A DNA stretch of 64,000 nucleotides from JAPPHY01 sp965247535 (GTDB taxonomy: Bacteria; Chloroflexota; Dehalococcoidia; Lucifugimonadales; UBA2985), in the NCBI GenBank assembly GCA_965247535.1, contig OZ252018.1, forward strand, positions 1,302,001 through 1,366,000, given 5' to 3'. Position 1 is the first letter of the stretch, and each line of letters opens with the position of its first letter. Below are positions 1-8,526 of the stretch, one piece after another. The translations under genes were made by a program, and so were the position numbers. The notes beneath the pieces were generated by a model. The model did no database searches, was not told the origin of the DNA, and saw nothing but the letters and a program-made list of their open reading frames with translations.

Positions 1-763
1 TGAAGACGTTCTGGAGGTCAAAGGAGAAGGCCAGGATGAAGTACATCAGCGCCTCCGCCAGCCACACTGGCAGCGATAGCAGGAACACCACAAGCAGCCG
101 TCGCGGATGCTGCAGCACAGCGAGGCCGCCGATGAACATGCCAACCAGCCCGGAGACCTTGGGTCGCAGCAGCGCCGGCAGCACGCCAATGAGCCGCTGC
201 AGCAACACCTCGAACCACTTCGGGGAGTAGGACGCCAGCACCATGAACGCCGCCACAAGCACGAACGGCATGGACATTGCCAGCGCCAGGAGCACCCAGG
301 GCACGCTCGCCCTGTCGGCGAGTCCCTGCAGCAGCCCGACCAGCGGAAGGAACATCGACACCACGGCGGCGAGGAAGAGGAGCGTCAGGCCGTCGAACAC
401 CCGCTCCACTGCAATGGTTGCCAGCGACGAGACCTTGCTCACTTTCTCGCGCTCGCCCAGGTAGTAGGCGCGTACAACCTCGCCTAGGCGAACGGGCAGC
501 AGGTTGTTCGCCATGTAGCCAACCACGACCACCGGGTACAGGCGCGCCACGGCCATTCGCTTCATTGGGGACAGGAGGTACTGCCATCGCAGCGTGCGGA
601 AGTAGACGGCCGCGAAGTAGACGGCGACCGCCGGGGCCAGCAGGAAGTAGTCGGCTTCCTCCAGTCTCCCCCAGGTCTCGCCCGGATCGATGCGCGAAAA
701 GAAGAGGCCCAGAAAGAGCAGGCTCGCTCCTATGGCCAGCCAGAATCGCAGGGACCTATGCAA
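1..763 (-). CDS. Lysylphosphatidylglycerol synthase TM-region (UPF0104) family protein, 3' end outside window
   Basis: About 254 residues are readable; the gene runs off the left edge. The frame opens after a stop at 776-778 and its only canonical start is the TTG at 763. The product begins MHRSLRFWLAIGASLL, is strongly hydrophobic and contains the stretches RTLRWQYLLSPMKR, NNLLPVRLGEVVRAYYLG and VERVFDGLTLL. These match the polytopic UPF0104/AglD-like membrane family (PF03706), whose members flip or modify lipid-linked substrates; the substrate here is unknown. It follows two other envelope membrane proteins on the same strand and has its own promoter candidate at 811-840. Annotation by longest ATG-initiated frame would miss it, because the other two frames carry spurious ORFs. 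Confidence 0.8.
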   Translation of the reverse strand, partial: MHRSLRFWLAIGASLLFLGLFFSRIDPGETWGRLEEADYFLLAPAVAVYFAAVYFRTLRWQYLLSPMKRMAVARLYPVVVVGYMANNLLPVRLGEVVRAYYLGEREKVSKVSSLATIAVERVFDGLTLLFLAAVVSMFLPLVGLLQGLADRASVPWVLLALAMSMPFVLVAAFMVLASYSPKWFEVLLQRLIGVLPALLRPKVSGLVGMFIGGLAVLQHPRRLLVVFLLSLPVWLAEALMYFILAFSFDLQNVF

Positions 764-810
764 AGCGGGATTCCATCAAATTGTATCGCCGTTCGGCTCT
801 CGCCGGTTCA

Positions 811-840
811 AGTATAGCTGCGAGTGGCAAGCCGACACAA
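811..840 (-). promoter_or_regulatory. Promoter for the UPF0104-family gene
   Basis: On the minus strand, TTGTGT (840-835) is followed by an 18-base spacer and TATACT (816-811). A start near 804 would leave about 40 bases before the TTG at 763. Confidence 0.45.
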
Positions 841-863
841 GCAGCCCCCTCACCTGCGGCCTC

Positions 864-3089
864 CTACTCCTCTGCATCCTCCTTGGGGAAGTATGCGACC
901 GCATCGTGGGTGAGAAACTCCAGGTCCGTCTTGCGGTATATGTAGTAGTCAAGGCCCTCCCGCCACTTCTCCTTGCTAATCAGGTTGCTGAACAGGTCCG
1001 TGATGCGGAAGCAGGGCTCCGTGCCCGCCTCGCCGCACGGCTTGTACCCTTCGGCGGGCCACCACAGGTATCTAAAGTCCTCGGCTGGAGCGTACCTGTT
1101 CTGGTACGCCTCCATCTTCGACCGGTTGTTGTTGCTGATCAGCACCACCTCGCCCTTGGGCGGCTCTTCAAGGTTGGACAGGTCAGCATATTCCGCGTTG
1201 TTGAAGTCCCGGATGTACCAGAGCATACCCCAGTAGGCGTCCTTGTCGACCGTCAGAGGCATGTCGTAACCCATTTCCGAGGATTCCGCAATCTCCCGTA
1301 CGCGGTCGATAATCCTGGGCACGTCTCCCGAGTCCTGGGCGTAGACGATCATCTCGATCGGCTCGTCGCCGTGTACGAAGCTGGCCTGCCAGCCGGCCCT
1401 CGCCGAGAGCACGCCGAACAGGAGCGCAATCGACAGCGCAGTAAGGCGCAACCCGTTCGCCGCGCCGGACCGCAGCAGCAGGTGCACTCCCACGCCCACC
1501 AGCAGCAGTGCGAAGCCCAGGAGCGTAACGAACTCCAGGAAGTTCAGGACGTTGCCGCGCTGGATGTCGAACAGGAGCAGTCTGGCCAGGAGGTACACAA
1601 GGAGCACTGCAAGGGGCAGAAGGAATACGCCGCCGCCCTGCCTGATCCGGCTCCACGACGTTGCCGCCACCATGTCCCCTATGAGCTTGCCGGAAATCAC
1701 TATCATTGGCAGGGTTATGTTCACGACCAGCCAGGGCATCTTCTCGCCCGCCACGGAGTAGAGCGCAAAGGTCAGCACCGTCCAGTACGCAAGGAAGCGG
1801 GTGAAGCCGTCGCCCTTAAACGCGTAGTAGACGACGGCGATCACGGAAAGCAGAACCGGCAGAGTTTCGTACAGCGGCGTGATGACGAAGTAGTAGTACC
1901 AAGGCTGGTCTCCTCGGTTCACGTCGTGCTGCGCCAGCCAGTAGCCCAGCGATTGCCAGAACCCGCTGCCCAGACCCAGCATGTTGGTGAGGAAGGTGGT
2001 GAACAGCAGCAGCCAGATGCTGTAGAACACGACCGCACAGCGAAGCCAGATCCGGCGGTTCCAGGTGATGCCGACCATGGTGGAGAACCACAGTATGAGC
2101 ACCAGCACGATGAGTGCCACCACGATCCCCTTGGTGATGTCCACGTCCTGAATCGTGAACAGGGTGTCTCCGGCGGGAGCGCCGACCGGGGCGTCGGAGC
2201 TTGCCAGCACGATCCCCGCGCCAACCAGCCGGTCCTGAAATATGCTCACCGCGGACGACACGTGGGGCGCCGTCAGTGTTGCCAGCAGCACCAGATACGC
2301 TCCCCACCGCGTGAAGTTCGACAGGCGCACCGGCTCGGGGTCGGGGCCGTAGCCATAGCCCACGCCAGGGATGTAGCGATACTCGCCGCCCGCTTCCGGA
2401 TCCGAGAACCGGGTTGGTGTTCTCAGTCTGAGCAGCCAGGGAATCCAGTCCGTCGCCGCCACGATGAGCAGGTAGCTGCCAACGATGGCGACGAAAATGA
2501 ACGTGGTCTCCTTGGTGGCAAAGGACAGCGCGAGCACCGCGGCGCTCAGGTAGAGGTATCGGGGTTTGCCCTCGTCGTGGTAGCGCCAGAGCAGCACTAC
2601 AAGGGCCAGCGTCCACACGGCCATGAAGATGTCGTTGCGGGCGTAGCGGCTGTAGAACAGCATCATTGGGGAGAACGCCAGCATGAGGGAGGTGGCGAGC
2701 GCCCCCGCTCTGCCCAGGCGTTCCCGCAGGAAGAGAGGAAGCAGCACGAGTGCAGTGCCGAAGAGCGCGTGCGGCAAGCGGGACACGTAGTCGTTGTCGC
2801 CCAGCAGGAAGTAGAAGGCCGCCATTCCGTGGTACTGGAACGGGCCGTGCGTTAGCGGGTTGTGGAGATACTCGAATCCCTGTGCCAGCCGGAAGCTGTA
2901 GTAGGCGTGAAGGCTCTCGTCGTAGCCGAAGGCCCTGGAGCCGAGGTCCCACAGCCTCATGGACAGCGCGACGAGGAAGATGGTTCCGAAGGCAACCAGC
3001 TCCCATCGCTCAAAGGGCATGCCGCCTGCGGAGGTGCTAGGCGCCGGCCGCTCTTGGAGCGCGCTCGTGGAGGCCGACTTGCTCGTCAT
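864..3089 (-). CDS. Agl23-like GT-C membrane protein (TIGR03663 family)
   Basis: 741-residue polytopic membrane protein with about a dozen hydrophobic segments. After the first membrane segment comes FGYDESLHAYYSFRLAQG, the acidic DE motif in the first outer loop of GT-C/PMT glycosyltransferases. A long soluble C-terminal part follows, from about residue 560. The family is known mainly from Chloroflexota and archaea and is named flippase-activity-associated protein Agl23. It probably moves a sugar from a lipid carrier to an envelope acceptor; that role is inferred. The ATG at 3089 lies 7 bases after the stop of the YYY/DUF2298 gene, so the two are almost certainly co-transcribed, as commonly seen for these two families. 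Confidence 0.85.
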   Translation of the reverse strand: MTSKSASTSALQERPAPSTSAGGMPFERWELVAFGTIFLVALSMRLWDLGSRAFGYDESLHAYYSFRLAQGFEYLHNPLTHGPFQYHGMAAFYFLLGDNDYVSRLPHALFGTALVLLPLFLRERLGRAGALATSLMLAFSPMMLFYSRYARNDIFMAVWTLALVVLLWRYHDEGKPRYLYLSAAVLALSFATKETTFIFVAIVGSYLLIVAATDWIPWLLRLRTPTRFSDPEAGGEYRYIPGVGYGYGPDPEPVRLSNFTRWGAYLVLLATLTAPHVSSAVSIFQDRLVGAGIVLASSDAPVGAPAGDTLFTIQDVDITKGIVVALIVLVLILWFSTMVGITWNRRIWLRCAVVFYSIWLLLFTTFLTNMLGLGSGFWQSLGYWLAQHDVNRGDQPWYYYFVITPLYETLPVLLSVIAVVYYAFKGDGFTRFLAYWTVLTFALYSVAGEKMPWLVVNITLPMIVISGKLIGDMVAATSWSRIRQGGGVFLLPLAVLLVYLLARLLLFDIQRGNVLNFLEFVTLLGFALLLVGVGVHLLLRSGAANGLRLTALSIALLFGVLSARAGWQASFVHGDEPIEMIVYAQDSGDVPRIIDRVREIAESSEMGYDMPLTVDKDAYWGMLWYIRDFNNAEYADLSNLEEPPKGEVVLISNNNRSKMEAYQNRYAPAEDFRYLWWPAEGYKPCGEAGTEPCFRITDLFSNLISKEKWREGLDYYIYRKTDLEFLTHDAVAYFPKEDAEE

Positions 3090-3096
3090 CGAATGA

Positions 3097-5526
3097 TCAC
3101 TCTCGAACCCTGAAGATGGTCACTTCGTCCTGCGAGAATGCCTCGTCTCCCAGCTGCGAGAACTTGGACAGGCCCGCCGTTCCGTACGAGGCCCGCTCCC
3201 GCGGACCCACCACTACATATTTGATTCCGTATTCGCCCAGAAGGTCTGAGGCCTCGGATGCGTCCCGCGTCTCATAGATGGCCCGCACGTCCTCTTCCCT
3301 GCCCTCGAATGGCAGGCGCGAGCCGCGCCACTGATGTTCGTGCCCCGGCCAGCCCAGCACCGTCGGCAACCCGGTGCTGCTCGAAACCCTGCTGTAAGCT
3401 GAATAGCTACCGCCCACGGCCTCCAGCAATCCGTCGCCCTCCTGTGCGTTGTCCTGCAGCCATAGAATGGCAGCGTACTCTCCGGGGCTGTTGCGAGCCA
3501 CGTGCGCCAGACCGTCCAGCGTGGCTTCGCCCTGAAACTGCCCGCTCTTGGTCAACGCAGCCTCCACTGGATAGTACAGACTGCCAGCCATCAGCAGGCC
3601 TATCACCACCCACCAGCCCGCAACCGCTGCGCGGAGCGCCCCGCGGCCCGGAAGCCCGATTGAACTGAGGCAGTATAGGCCAAACGCAGAGGCCGTCGCA
3701 AGGAGAATCCAAGCCTGGTAGTACAGCTTGAATATGGTGTTCATCCTGTTGTGGAACAGGTCATCCAGTCGCAGGAACTCCGGCCCCAGAATCAGCAAGA
3801 GTCCCACCGAGACCATTGCCAGAACAAACACGATTGCGGGCTGATCGCCTCTCTCGCCCGTGCGTATGAGCGCGTAGATGGTCGCGGACAACAACGCGGC
3901 CAGGGGCAGCACGCTCACCAGCCGCTCGCCTACCACCACAAACGGGTTGGACGTTCCCGCCACGGTGTTCCACCCCAGGTGCCACGCCGCCCACACGAAG
4001 AACGGCAGCATGACCACCGCCAGCGCCGCCGCGGCCCGCGGCCAAAATACCTCCGCGAATGCGGGCTGAGGCGCGCCCCCCGCGGGCGTCTCAAGTGCCA
4101 CGGTGGCCTCCGCCTCCTCGACGCCGCCGCCGGCAGTGCTTGTCCGTGGCAACGGAAGCGCCCCGTACGCCTGCCGAAGCAGGAACGGCGCGAGAATGGA
4201 CAGGAACAGTCCCCACAGGATCAGGAAGTGTATGGGTCGGGTGCCCACTTCGCCAACCGGAAGGATTCCCGTGGCCTGGCTATCCAGGCTCATATAGTAC
4301 GGCGCATACAGGAGCATGGCGAGCAGCAGAACCACACCGATGGGCGGCCACGCGAGAGGCAGCGCGCGGGCCCAGTCGCCTTGCGTCTCGCGAACCGACC
4401 GGAAGATAACCACAACGGCCCACAGCGCGCCGAATGTGGCAATGTCCCAGACGTTTACGAACGCGAGCGCGCCCAGCATCACCCCCGCCGCCAGAACGGT
4501 CCACGGTCTCTCTCGCAGCACTCGTACCGCAGGACGGGCCGGCGACAAGTACACGGCCAAGCAGAAGGTCACAAAGAGCAACACGAAGGGTATCGACATG
4601 GCGTGGGGATGCAGGTCGCCCAGCAGGAAGCTGAAGAACGGGAACTCCGTTATCGTGTAGTCCAGGCTCCCCCCGTCTTCGTTGAGCGTGTCTATGACGC
4701 GGGTGCTCCGCCACCACCACAGGTAGTCCATGGGACGCCAGGAGAGCGCTTCGGCGGAGCCCAGGTCTTTGATCCCTATCCAGCTCCAGAAACCGGGCGA
4801 GCCGAATCCCCGAATCCGCACGAACTCCATCAGGCCCACCAGGTTGCTGACCACCAGCAGCAGCACCGGAGCGATGAGTCCGAATCGCACAGCCCGCCAT
4901 GCGTTCGAGCCGTGGGCGCGAATCAGGTTGTAGACCAGCCCGAACGCCGCGGATGCCGCCATGGCCGGGATCAGTGCCAGCGCGAGGTTGTACGAGACGC
5001 GGGTGGGGATCAGCGTCATCTCCGTGAGGTTTCCCATCATCAGATAGCCGAAGTAGTAGTACGGCAAATCGCCGCCGCGCAGCCACGGGTCTTCCGGCGG
5101 GAAGAAGTCTGCAAGCACGGCGGCGTTGAGGAACGCGAAGTCCATAGGCTGCTCCGTGCTGCCGATGGCGGGGTCGTAGGCGCGATAGAACACCCAGGCA
5201 AGGAACACAAGGAGAAACACGCCCTCCGCCATCAGGATAGCGTGGCCCTCCCGCCGCAGCAATGCCGCGATATCTTCGCGGCGAACATACGCGATCCGGC
5301 CCGAGACGAGAGCCATGACCGCAAGCGCTCCCCACAGCGTGAGTGTGTTCGTTGGCAGCAGGTTGAACGAGCCAAGAAGCCACAGCGGCCACGACAAGAG
5401 AATGAGACCTAGCGGCTTTGCAACCGAGTACCCTCGGTCGCGCAGCGACGGCATGATGGCAAAGGCGATTGGGAATGCAGCCAGCCCTACCAGCTGTACT
5501 GCCAGGAGCCAGAGTAAGACGCTCAC
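3097..5526 (-). CDS. DUF2298 / YYY membrane protein (TIGR03662 family)
   Basis: 809 residues starting with GTG (5526). Many membrane segments. The diagnostic DLPYYYFGYLMMGNLT lies near residue 160, and FLLGDLHPHAMSIPFVLL near residue 300. The family (Chlor_Arch_YYY) occurs in Chloroflexota and archaea and is thought to act in envelope polysaccharide or glycolipid synthesis; no reaction is established. A soluble C-terminal region (about residues 690-809) resembles the extracellular ends of GT-C proteins. It is the first gene of a pair with the Agl23-like protein. Confidence 0.85.
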   Translation of the reverse strand: MSVLLWLLAVQLVGLAAFPIAFAIMPSLRDRGYSVAKPLGLILLSWPLWLLGSFNLLPTNTLTLWGALAVMALVSGRIAYVRREDIAALLRREGHAILMAEGVFLLVFLAWVFYRAYDPAIGSTEQPMDFAFLNAAVLADFFPPEDPWLRGGDLPYYYFGYLMMGNLTEMTLIPTRVSYNLALALIPAMAASAAFGLVYNLIRAHGSNAWRAVRFGLIAPVLLLVVSNLVGLMEFVRIRGFGSPGFWSWIGIKDLGSAEALSWRPMDYLWWWRSTRVIDTLNEDGGSLDYTITEFPFFSFLLGDLHPHAMSIPFVLLFVTFCLAVYLSPARPAVRVLRERPWTVLAAGVMLGALAFVNVWDIATFGALWAVVVIFRSVRETQGDWARALPLAWPPIGVVLLLAMLLYAPYYMSLDSQATGILPVGEVGTRPIHFLILWGLFLSILAPFLLRQAYGALPLPRTSTAGGGVEEAEATVALETPAGGAPQPAFAEVFWPRAAAALAVVMLPFFVWAAWHLGWNTVAGTSNPFVVVGERLVSVLPLAALLSATIYALIRTGERGDQPAIVFVLAMVSVGLLLILGPEFLRLDDLFHNRMNTIFKLYYQAWILLATASAFGLYCLSSIGLPGRGALRAAVAGWWVVIGLLMAGSLYYPVEAALTKSGQFQGEATLDGLAHVARNSPGEYAAILWLQDNAQEGDGLLEAVGGSYSAYSRVSSSTGLPTVLGWPGHEHQWRGSRLPFEGREEDVRAIYETRDASEASDLLGEYGIKYVVVGPRERASYGTAGLSKFSQLGDEAFSQDEVTIFRVRE

Positions 5527-5622
5527 CGGCGCAGTCCCCTACTGCTCCCGCGCTTGGCCACGCCCTTGGCGTGAGGGCACTTCCTGCCTGCGTTCACTGC
5601 AACAAGAATGGGACTTAGCCCC

Positions 5623-6570
5623 CTATCCGGCGGCGGGCGAGAACAGCTCTTCTACGAACTCCCCTGCGTCAAAGGGGGCCATGTCTTCCACTCCCTCGCC
5701 GGTGCCGATGTAGCGCACCGGCAGTCCCAGCTCGCGCACGATGGCTACAACCACACCGCCCCTCGCGGTGCCGTCCAGCTTGGCCAGCATCACTCCCGTG
5801 CACCCCACGGCTTCCGTGAACGATCTGGCCTGCGCCAGACCGTTCTGCCCGGTGGTGGCGTCCAGCACCAGCAGAGTCTCGTGCGGGGCCTGCGGGTCCA
5901 GCCGCGAAAGCACACGCGCGATCTTCTTCATCTCCTCCATCAGGTTCAGCTGCGTGTGCAGCCGGCCTGCAGTGTCCACCAGAACCACGTCTGCCTGGCG
6001 CGCCCTCGCGGCCTCCAGAGCGTCGTAGGCGATGGCGGCCGGGTCGCCGCCCGGCCCGTGCGCTATCACATCGACACCAAGGCGGTCGCCCCACGTTCTC
6101 AGCTGATCGATGGCGCCGGCCCGGAAGGTGTCCGATGCCGACAGGATGGTCTTGTAGCCCTGCTCGCCGTAGTAGTGGGCGAGCTTCGCGATGCTGGTGG
6201 TCTTTCCCACGCCGTTCACGCCGACAGTCAGGACCACGTGCGGCCCGCCCTCGGCGGCGGGCGGCTCAGCGGGTGTGCCGGCTCCCGGCAAAGAAAGCGC
6301 TTCCACAATCTCACCCTTGAGGATCTCCATGACGTCCGAGACGTCGCGCGCTCCACTGTCTGATGCCTTCGACCGGGTGCTCTCGATCAGCTGCGCAGAG
6401 GCCCCCACTCCCACGTCCGCCGAGATGAGCATCTCCTCCAGCTCTTCCCAGGCATCCTCGTCCAGGTGGGAGCGCTGGACCAATTGCACGACGCGGGAGT
6501 ACCAGGACTCACGGCTCTTCTTCAGCCCCTGCTGTACCTTCTCGCGTCTGCCAAGCAGCCTGCTGAACAT
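5623..6570 (-). CDS. ftsY: Signal recognition particle receptor FtsY
   Basis: 315 residues. A GTPase that docks SRP-ribosome complexes at the membrane. Visible elements: the N domain (about 1-95), the P-loop GVNGVGKTT (117-125), SDTFRAGAIDQLR, DTAGR (199-203), AKLDGTARGG and the C-terminal GTGEGVEDMAPFD. The acidic A domain typical of E. coli FtsY is essentially absent, as in many bacteria. An extended -10 (TGCTAAGAT, 6585-6577) ends 6 bases before the ATG, so the mRNA is predicted to be leaderless. The SRP RNA gene lies in the same window at 13779. Confidence 0.96.
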   Translation of the reverse strand: MFSRLLGRREKVQQGLKKSRESWYSRVVQLVQRSHLDEDAWEELEEMLISADVGVGASAQLIESTRSKASDSGARDVSDVMEILKGEIVEALSLPGAGTPAEPPAAEGGPHVVLTVGVNGVGKTTSIAKLAHYYGEQGYKTILSASDTFRAGAIDQLRTWGDRLGVDVIAHGPGGDPAAIAYDALEAARARQADVVLVDTAGRLHTQLNLMEEMKKIARVLSRLDPQAPHETLLVLDATTGQNGLAQARSFTEAVGCTGVMLAKLDGTARGGVVVAIVRELGLPVRYIGTGEGVEDMAPFDAGEFVEELFSPAAG

Positions 6571-6576
6571 GATGGA

Positions 6577-6585
6577 ATCTTAGCA
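6577..6585 (-). promoter_or_regulatory. Extended -10 of ftsY (leaderless start)
   Basis: TGCTAAGAT reading leftwards, with 6 bases (TCCATC) between the hexamer and the ftsY ATG at 6570. A transcript starting 6-7 bases after the -10 would begin at the start codon. Confidence 0.55.
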
Positions 6586-6830
6586 TGGCCCCTATGCCGT
6601 GGCAACGCGAATGGGAAGTGGCGCTCTTTGGCTTCGGGCCGGCCGGCGAAGTTGAGGCAGATCAGGGTGGGTGTTATGGATTGCCTCTGCCTACGACTAG
6701 GCGGGTAAGCTGACCCCTTGCCTATCAACAACGTCGGGCCGAATTCCGCCGTCTCCAACAGCATCCTGAGGGGTGGCCCGAGCCAGCGCTGTGAGAGCAC
6801 GAAGCGGTGGGCTTCCTCGATCGGATCCGT

Positions 6831-7280
6831 TCAGCCCGTCAGGCGAATGATCAGCGGGACCGCGGTGGCAGTTAGCGCCAGAGCTGTGATCACGCTGCCG
6901 AACAGCAGATAGCGCACGCCGTAGTTGGAGACGAGGGCCGGGTCGTAGTACCTGTCAACCTCGTTGTCTCGGTACATTGCTACCAGCCCGTCCAGCAGCA
7001 TCCTGCGGCTGCGTCTTCCCATGACGAGCGCCGTTACAGCCACCCCGTTCACGAGCGCAGTCATACCGATGAACACGGCGAGTAGTATGTCGTAGGTGGG
7101 GGCTGCAAGTTGGACCTCCGTAGGGTAGCCGGCACGCTCCTCAACCCCCGCGGTTGCCAGACCGGAATTGACCGCAAGCACGATGAGGTTGAACGCAATG
7201 GCAGTGAGCACGAAGATGGTGTCGGTTCGGCTGCTCTCGCCTAGCTCTCTGACGATGTGGTCGTGCACCTGTCCCAGCAT
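6831..7280 (-). CDS. Small membrane protein, unknown function
   Basis: 149 residues, not recognised as a named family. Three hydrophobic segments are seen, at about 22-40, 65-88 and 125-147, with a charged stretch between the last two (GRRSRRMLLDGLVAMYRDNEVDRYYDP). The ATG at 7280 has a GAGGAG ribosome site a few bases upstream and lies 9 bases after the rnc stop. It is therefore the last gene of a glutaredoxin-rnc-membrane protein operon. The 260 bases after it, up to ftsY, hold nothing recognisable beyond the ftsY -10. Confidence 0.7.
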   Translation of the reverse strand: MLGQVHDHIVRELGESSRTDTIFVLTAIAFNLIVLAVNSGLATAGVEERAGYPTEVQLAAPTYDILLAVFIGMTALVNGVAVTALVMGRRSRRMLLDGLVAMYRDNEVDRYYDPALVSNYGVRYLLFGSVITALALTATAVPLIIRLTG

Positions 7281-7289
7281 GTTGACTCC

Positions 7290-8036
7290 TCAGGCCGTGT
7301 TATCCTGCGCGGCGCCGCTTGCCCGTTGCGCCGTCTCAAGCAGTGCCAGCGCTTCCAGCGCCGCGGCTCGCTCGCCGTCGACCTTGCGTCGACCAGATCC
7401 CAAGCCCATGACCCGGCCCGCCACGAGAACCTCGATGTCAAAGACCCTGCCCTGCTCAGGCCCGGTTTGAGAGGTGGTGCGATAGCTCGGCGACCCCATT
7501 CCCAAGCCCTGCGTCACCTCCTGCAGCCGCGACTTGGGGTCTCTCTCTGCGCCTTCCCGGACCACTCGCTCCAGCTCCGGCCGGATCAGTCGAAGCGCCA
7601 CATCGCAGGCCTCTTCCGCGCCCCGATCCAGCAGTACGGCTCCCACCAGGGCCTCCAGCGCAGCAGCCAGGTTCGAGTCCCGCTCGCGGCCGCCGCTGGC
7701 CTCCTCGCCCTGACCCATCCGCAGGTAGCCCCCGAGCGACAGGCCTCGGGCCACCCGCGCGAGCGTCTCGCCGCGCACCACCGCGGCCCGGAGCTCGGTG
7801 AGAGAGCCCTCGTGCGCAGAGGGCAGCAGCCGGTACAACTCACTGGCAGCCACAAGGCCAATCAATGCGTCGCCCAGGAACTCCAGGCGCTGGTTGGATG
7901 TAGGGTTGGCCTGCGGGTCTTCGTTGACGGCGGAGGAGTGCGTGAGGGCCTCCGACAGAAGCCGGCCGTCGGAGAACGATACACCCAGCCGGTCCTCCAG
8001 GTCCGCCCCGGGCTCAGGAAGGGCTGCCGGGCTCAC
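7290..8036 (-). CDS. rnc: Ribonuclease III
   Basis: 248 residues, GTG start. Double-strand RNA endonuclease used in rRNA and mRNA maturation. The N-terminal catalytic domain shows the signature QRLEFLGDAL (about 49-58); the C-terminal dsRNA-binding domain starts near DPKSRLQEVTQG. The second acidic cluster reads NLAAALEALVGAVLLD. E. coli has ILADTVEALIGGVFLD there, so the metal-binding Asp (E. coli D114) appears replaced by Ala while the essential Glu (E117) is kept. The gene starts 7 bases after the glutaredoxin stop. Confidence 0.93.
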   Translation of the reverse strand: MSPAALPEPGADLEDRLGVSFSDGRLLSEALTHSSAVNEDPQANPTSNQRLEFLGDALIGLVAASELYRLLPSAHEGSLTELRAAVVRGETLARVARGLSLGGYLRMGQGEEASGGRERDSNLAAALEALVGAVLLDRGAEEACDVALRLIRPELERVVREGAERDPKSRLQEVTQGLGMGSPSYRTTSQTGPEQGRVFDIEVLVAGRVMGLGSGRRKVDGERAAALEALALLETAQRASGAAQDNTA

Positions 8037-8043
8037 CGCGCCG

Positions 8044-8295
8044 CTACTTTCCGACGCCCAGCTTGTTGGCCAGCTCTGAGTTGGTTGGCTCGATCAGAAT
8101 GGAGCCGTCCTCGAACACGATGGTGGGAATGATGCGCTTGCCGCCGTTCAGCTTGAGCACCAGCTCGATGGCCGCCGGGTCGTTCTCCACGTCAACCCAC
8201 AGATAACCAACGCCGTTGTCGTCCATGAACTTCTTGGCCCGTCTGCAGTCGCCGCACCAGTTGGCGCCATACACCGTGATTCCGCTCTGCTCCAT
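8044..8295 (-). CDS. Glutaredoxin-like / mycoredoxin-type protein
   Basis: 83 residues, one thioredoxin-fold domain. The redox site is WCGDC near residue 13, followed by the cis-Pro motif RIIPTIVFEDG. The CxxC with the short length fits the glutaredoxin/NrdH/mycoredoxin group, which reduces mixed disulfides of low-molecular-weight thiols or feeds ribonucleotide reductase. The physiological thiol cannot be told from sequence. The ATG is preceded by GGAGG. A TATTAT box about 80 bases upstream (near 8370) may be its -10. First gene of the operon with rnc. Confidence 0.85.
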   Translation of the reverse strand: MEQSGITVYGANWCGDCRRAKKFMDDNGVGYLWVDVENDPAAIELVLKLNGGKRIIPTIVFEDGSILIEPTNSELANKLGVGK

Positions 8296-8526
8296 GCCGT
8301 GACCTCCGTTGGTAGGGGCTGTGCGCCTGGCAGCCGTTGAGTGTCAGACGCGTGCATTGCGTTCATAATACCACGAGTGGGGTTGTTCTGCCCTGTACCG
8401 CCCGTTGGCCGCCGAATGCCGGACCGGCCACCGGCTTTGGGCTGCCTGAGCTTCAGCGACCGGCAAACGCGGTGGAGATTCAAGCGCCTGCGACGGCCCG
8501 TCCGAATTGGGACGCGTACAAGGCCC

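Noticed and set aside
18..587. 189-codon minus-strand ORF at the left edge
   Set aside because: Arg/Gly/Ala-rich shadow of the UPF0104 membrane protein, which is read in another frame from the TTG at 763.
690..2855. 721-codon plus-strand ORF opposite the Agl23-like gene
   Set aside because: Composition (His/Gln/Arg/Val rich, no domain) is typical of the antisense frame of a GC-rich membrane protein gene. Similar antisense frames at 3751-5412, 36832-37845 and 38019-39290 were rejected for the same reason.
6522..6800. 92-codon minus-strand ORF overlapping the 5' end of ftsY
   Set aside because: It overlaps ftsY out of frame, has no family features and spans the ftsY promoter.
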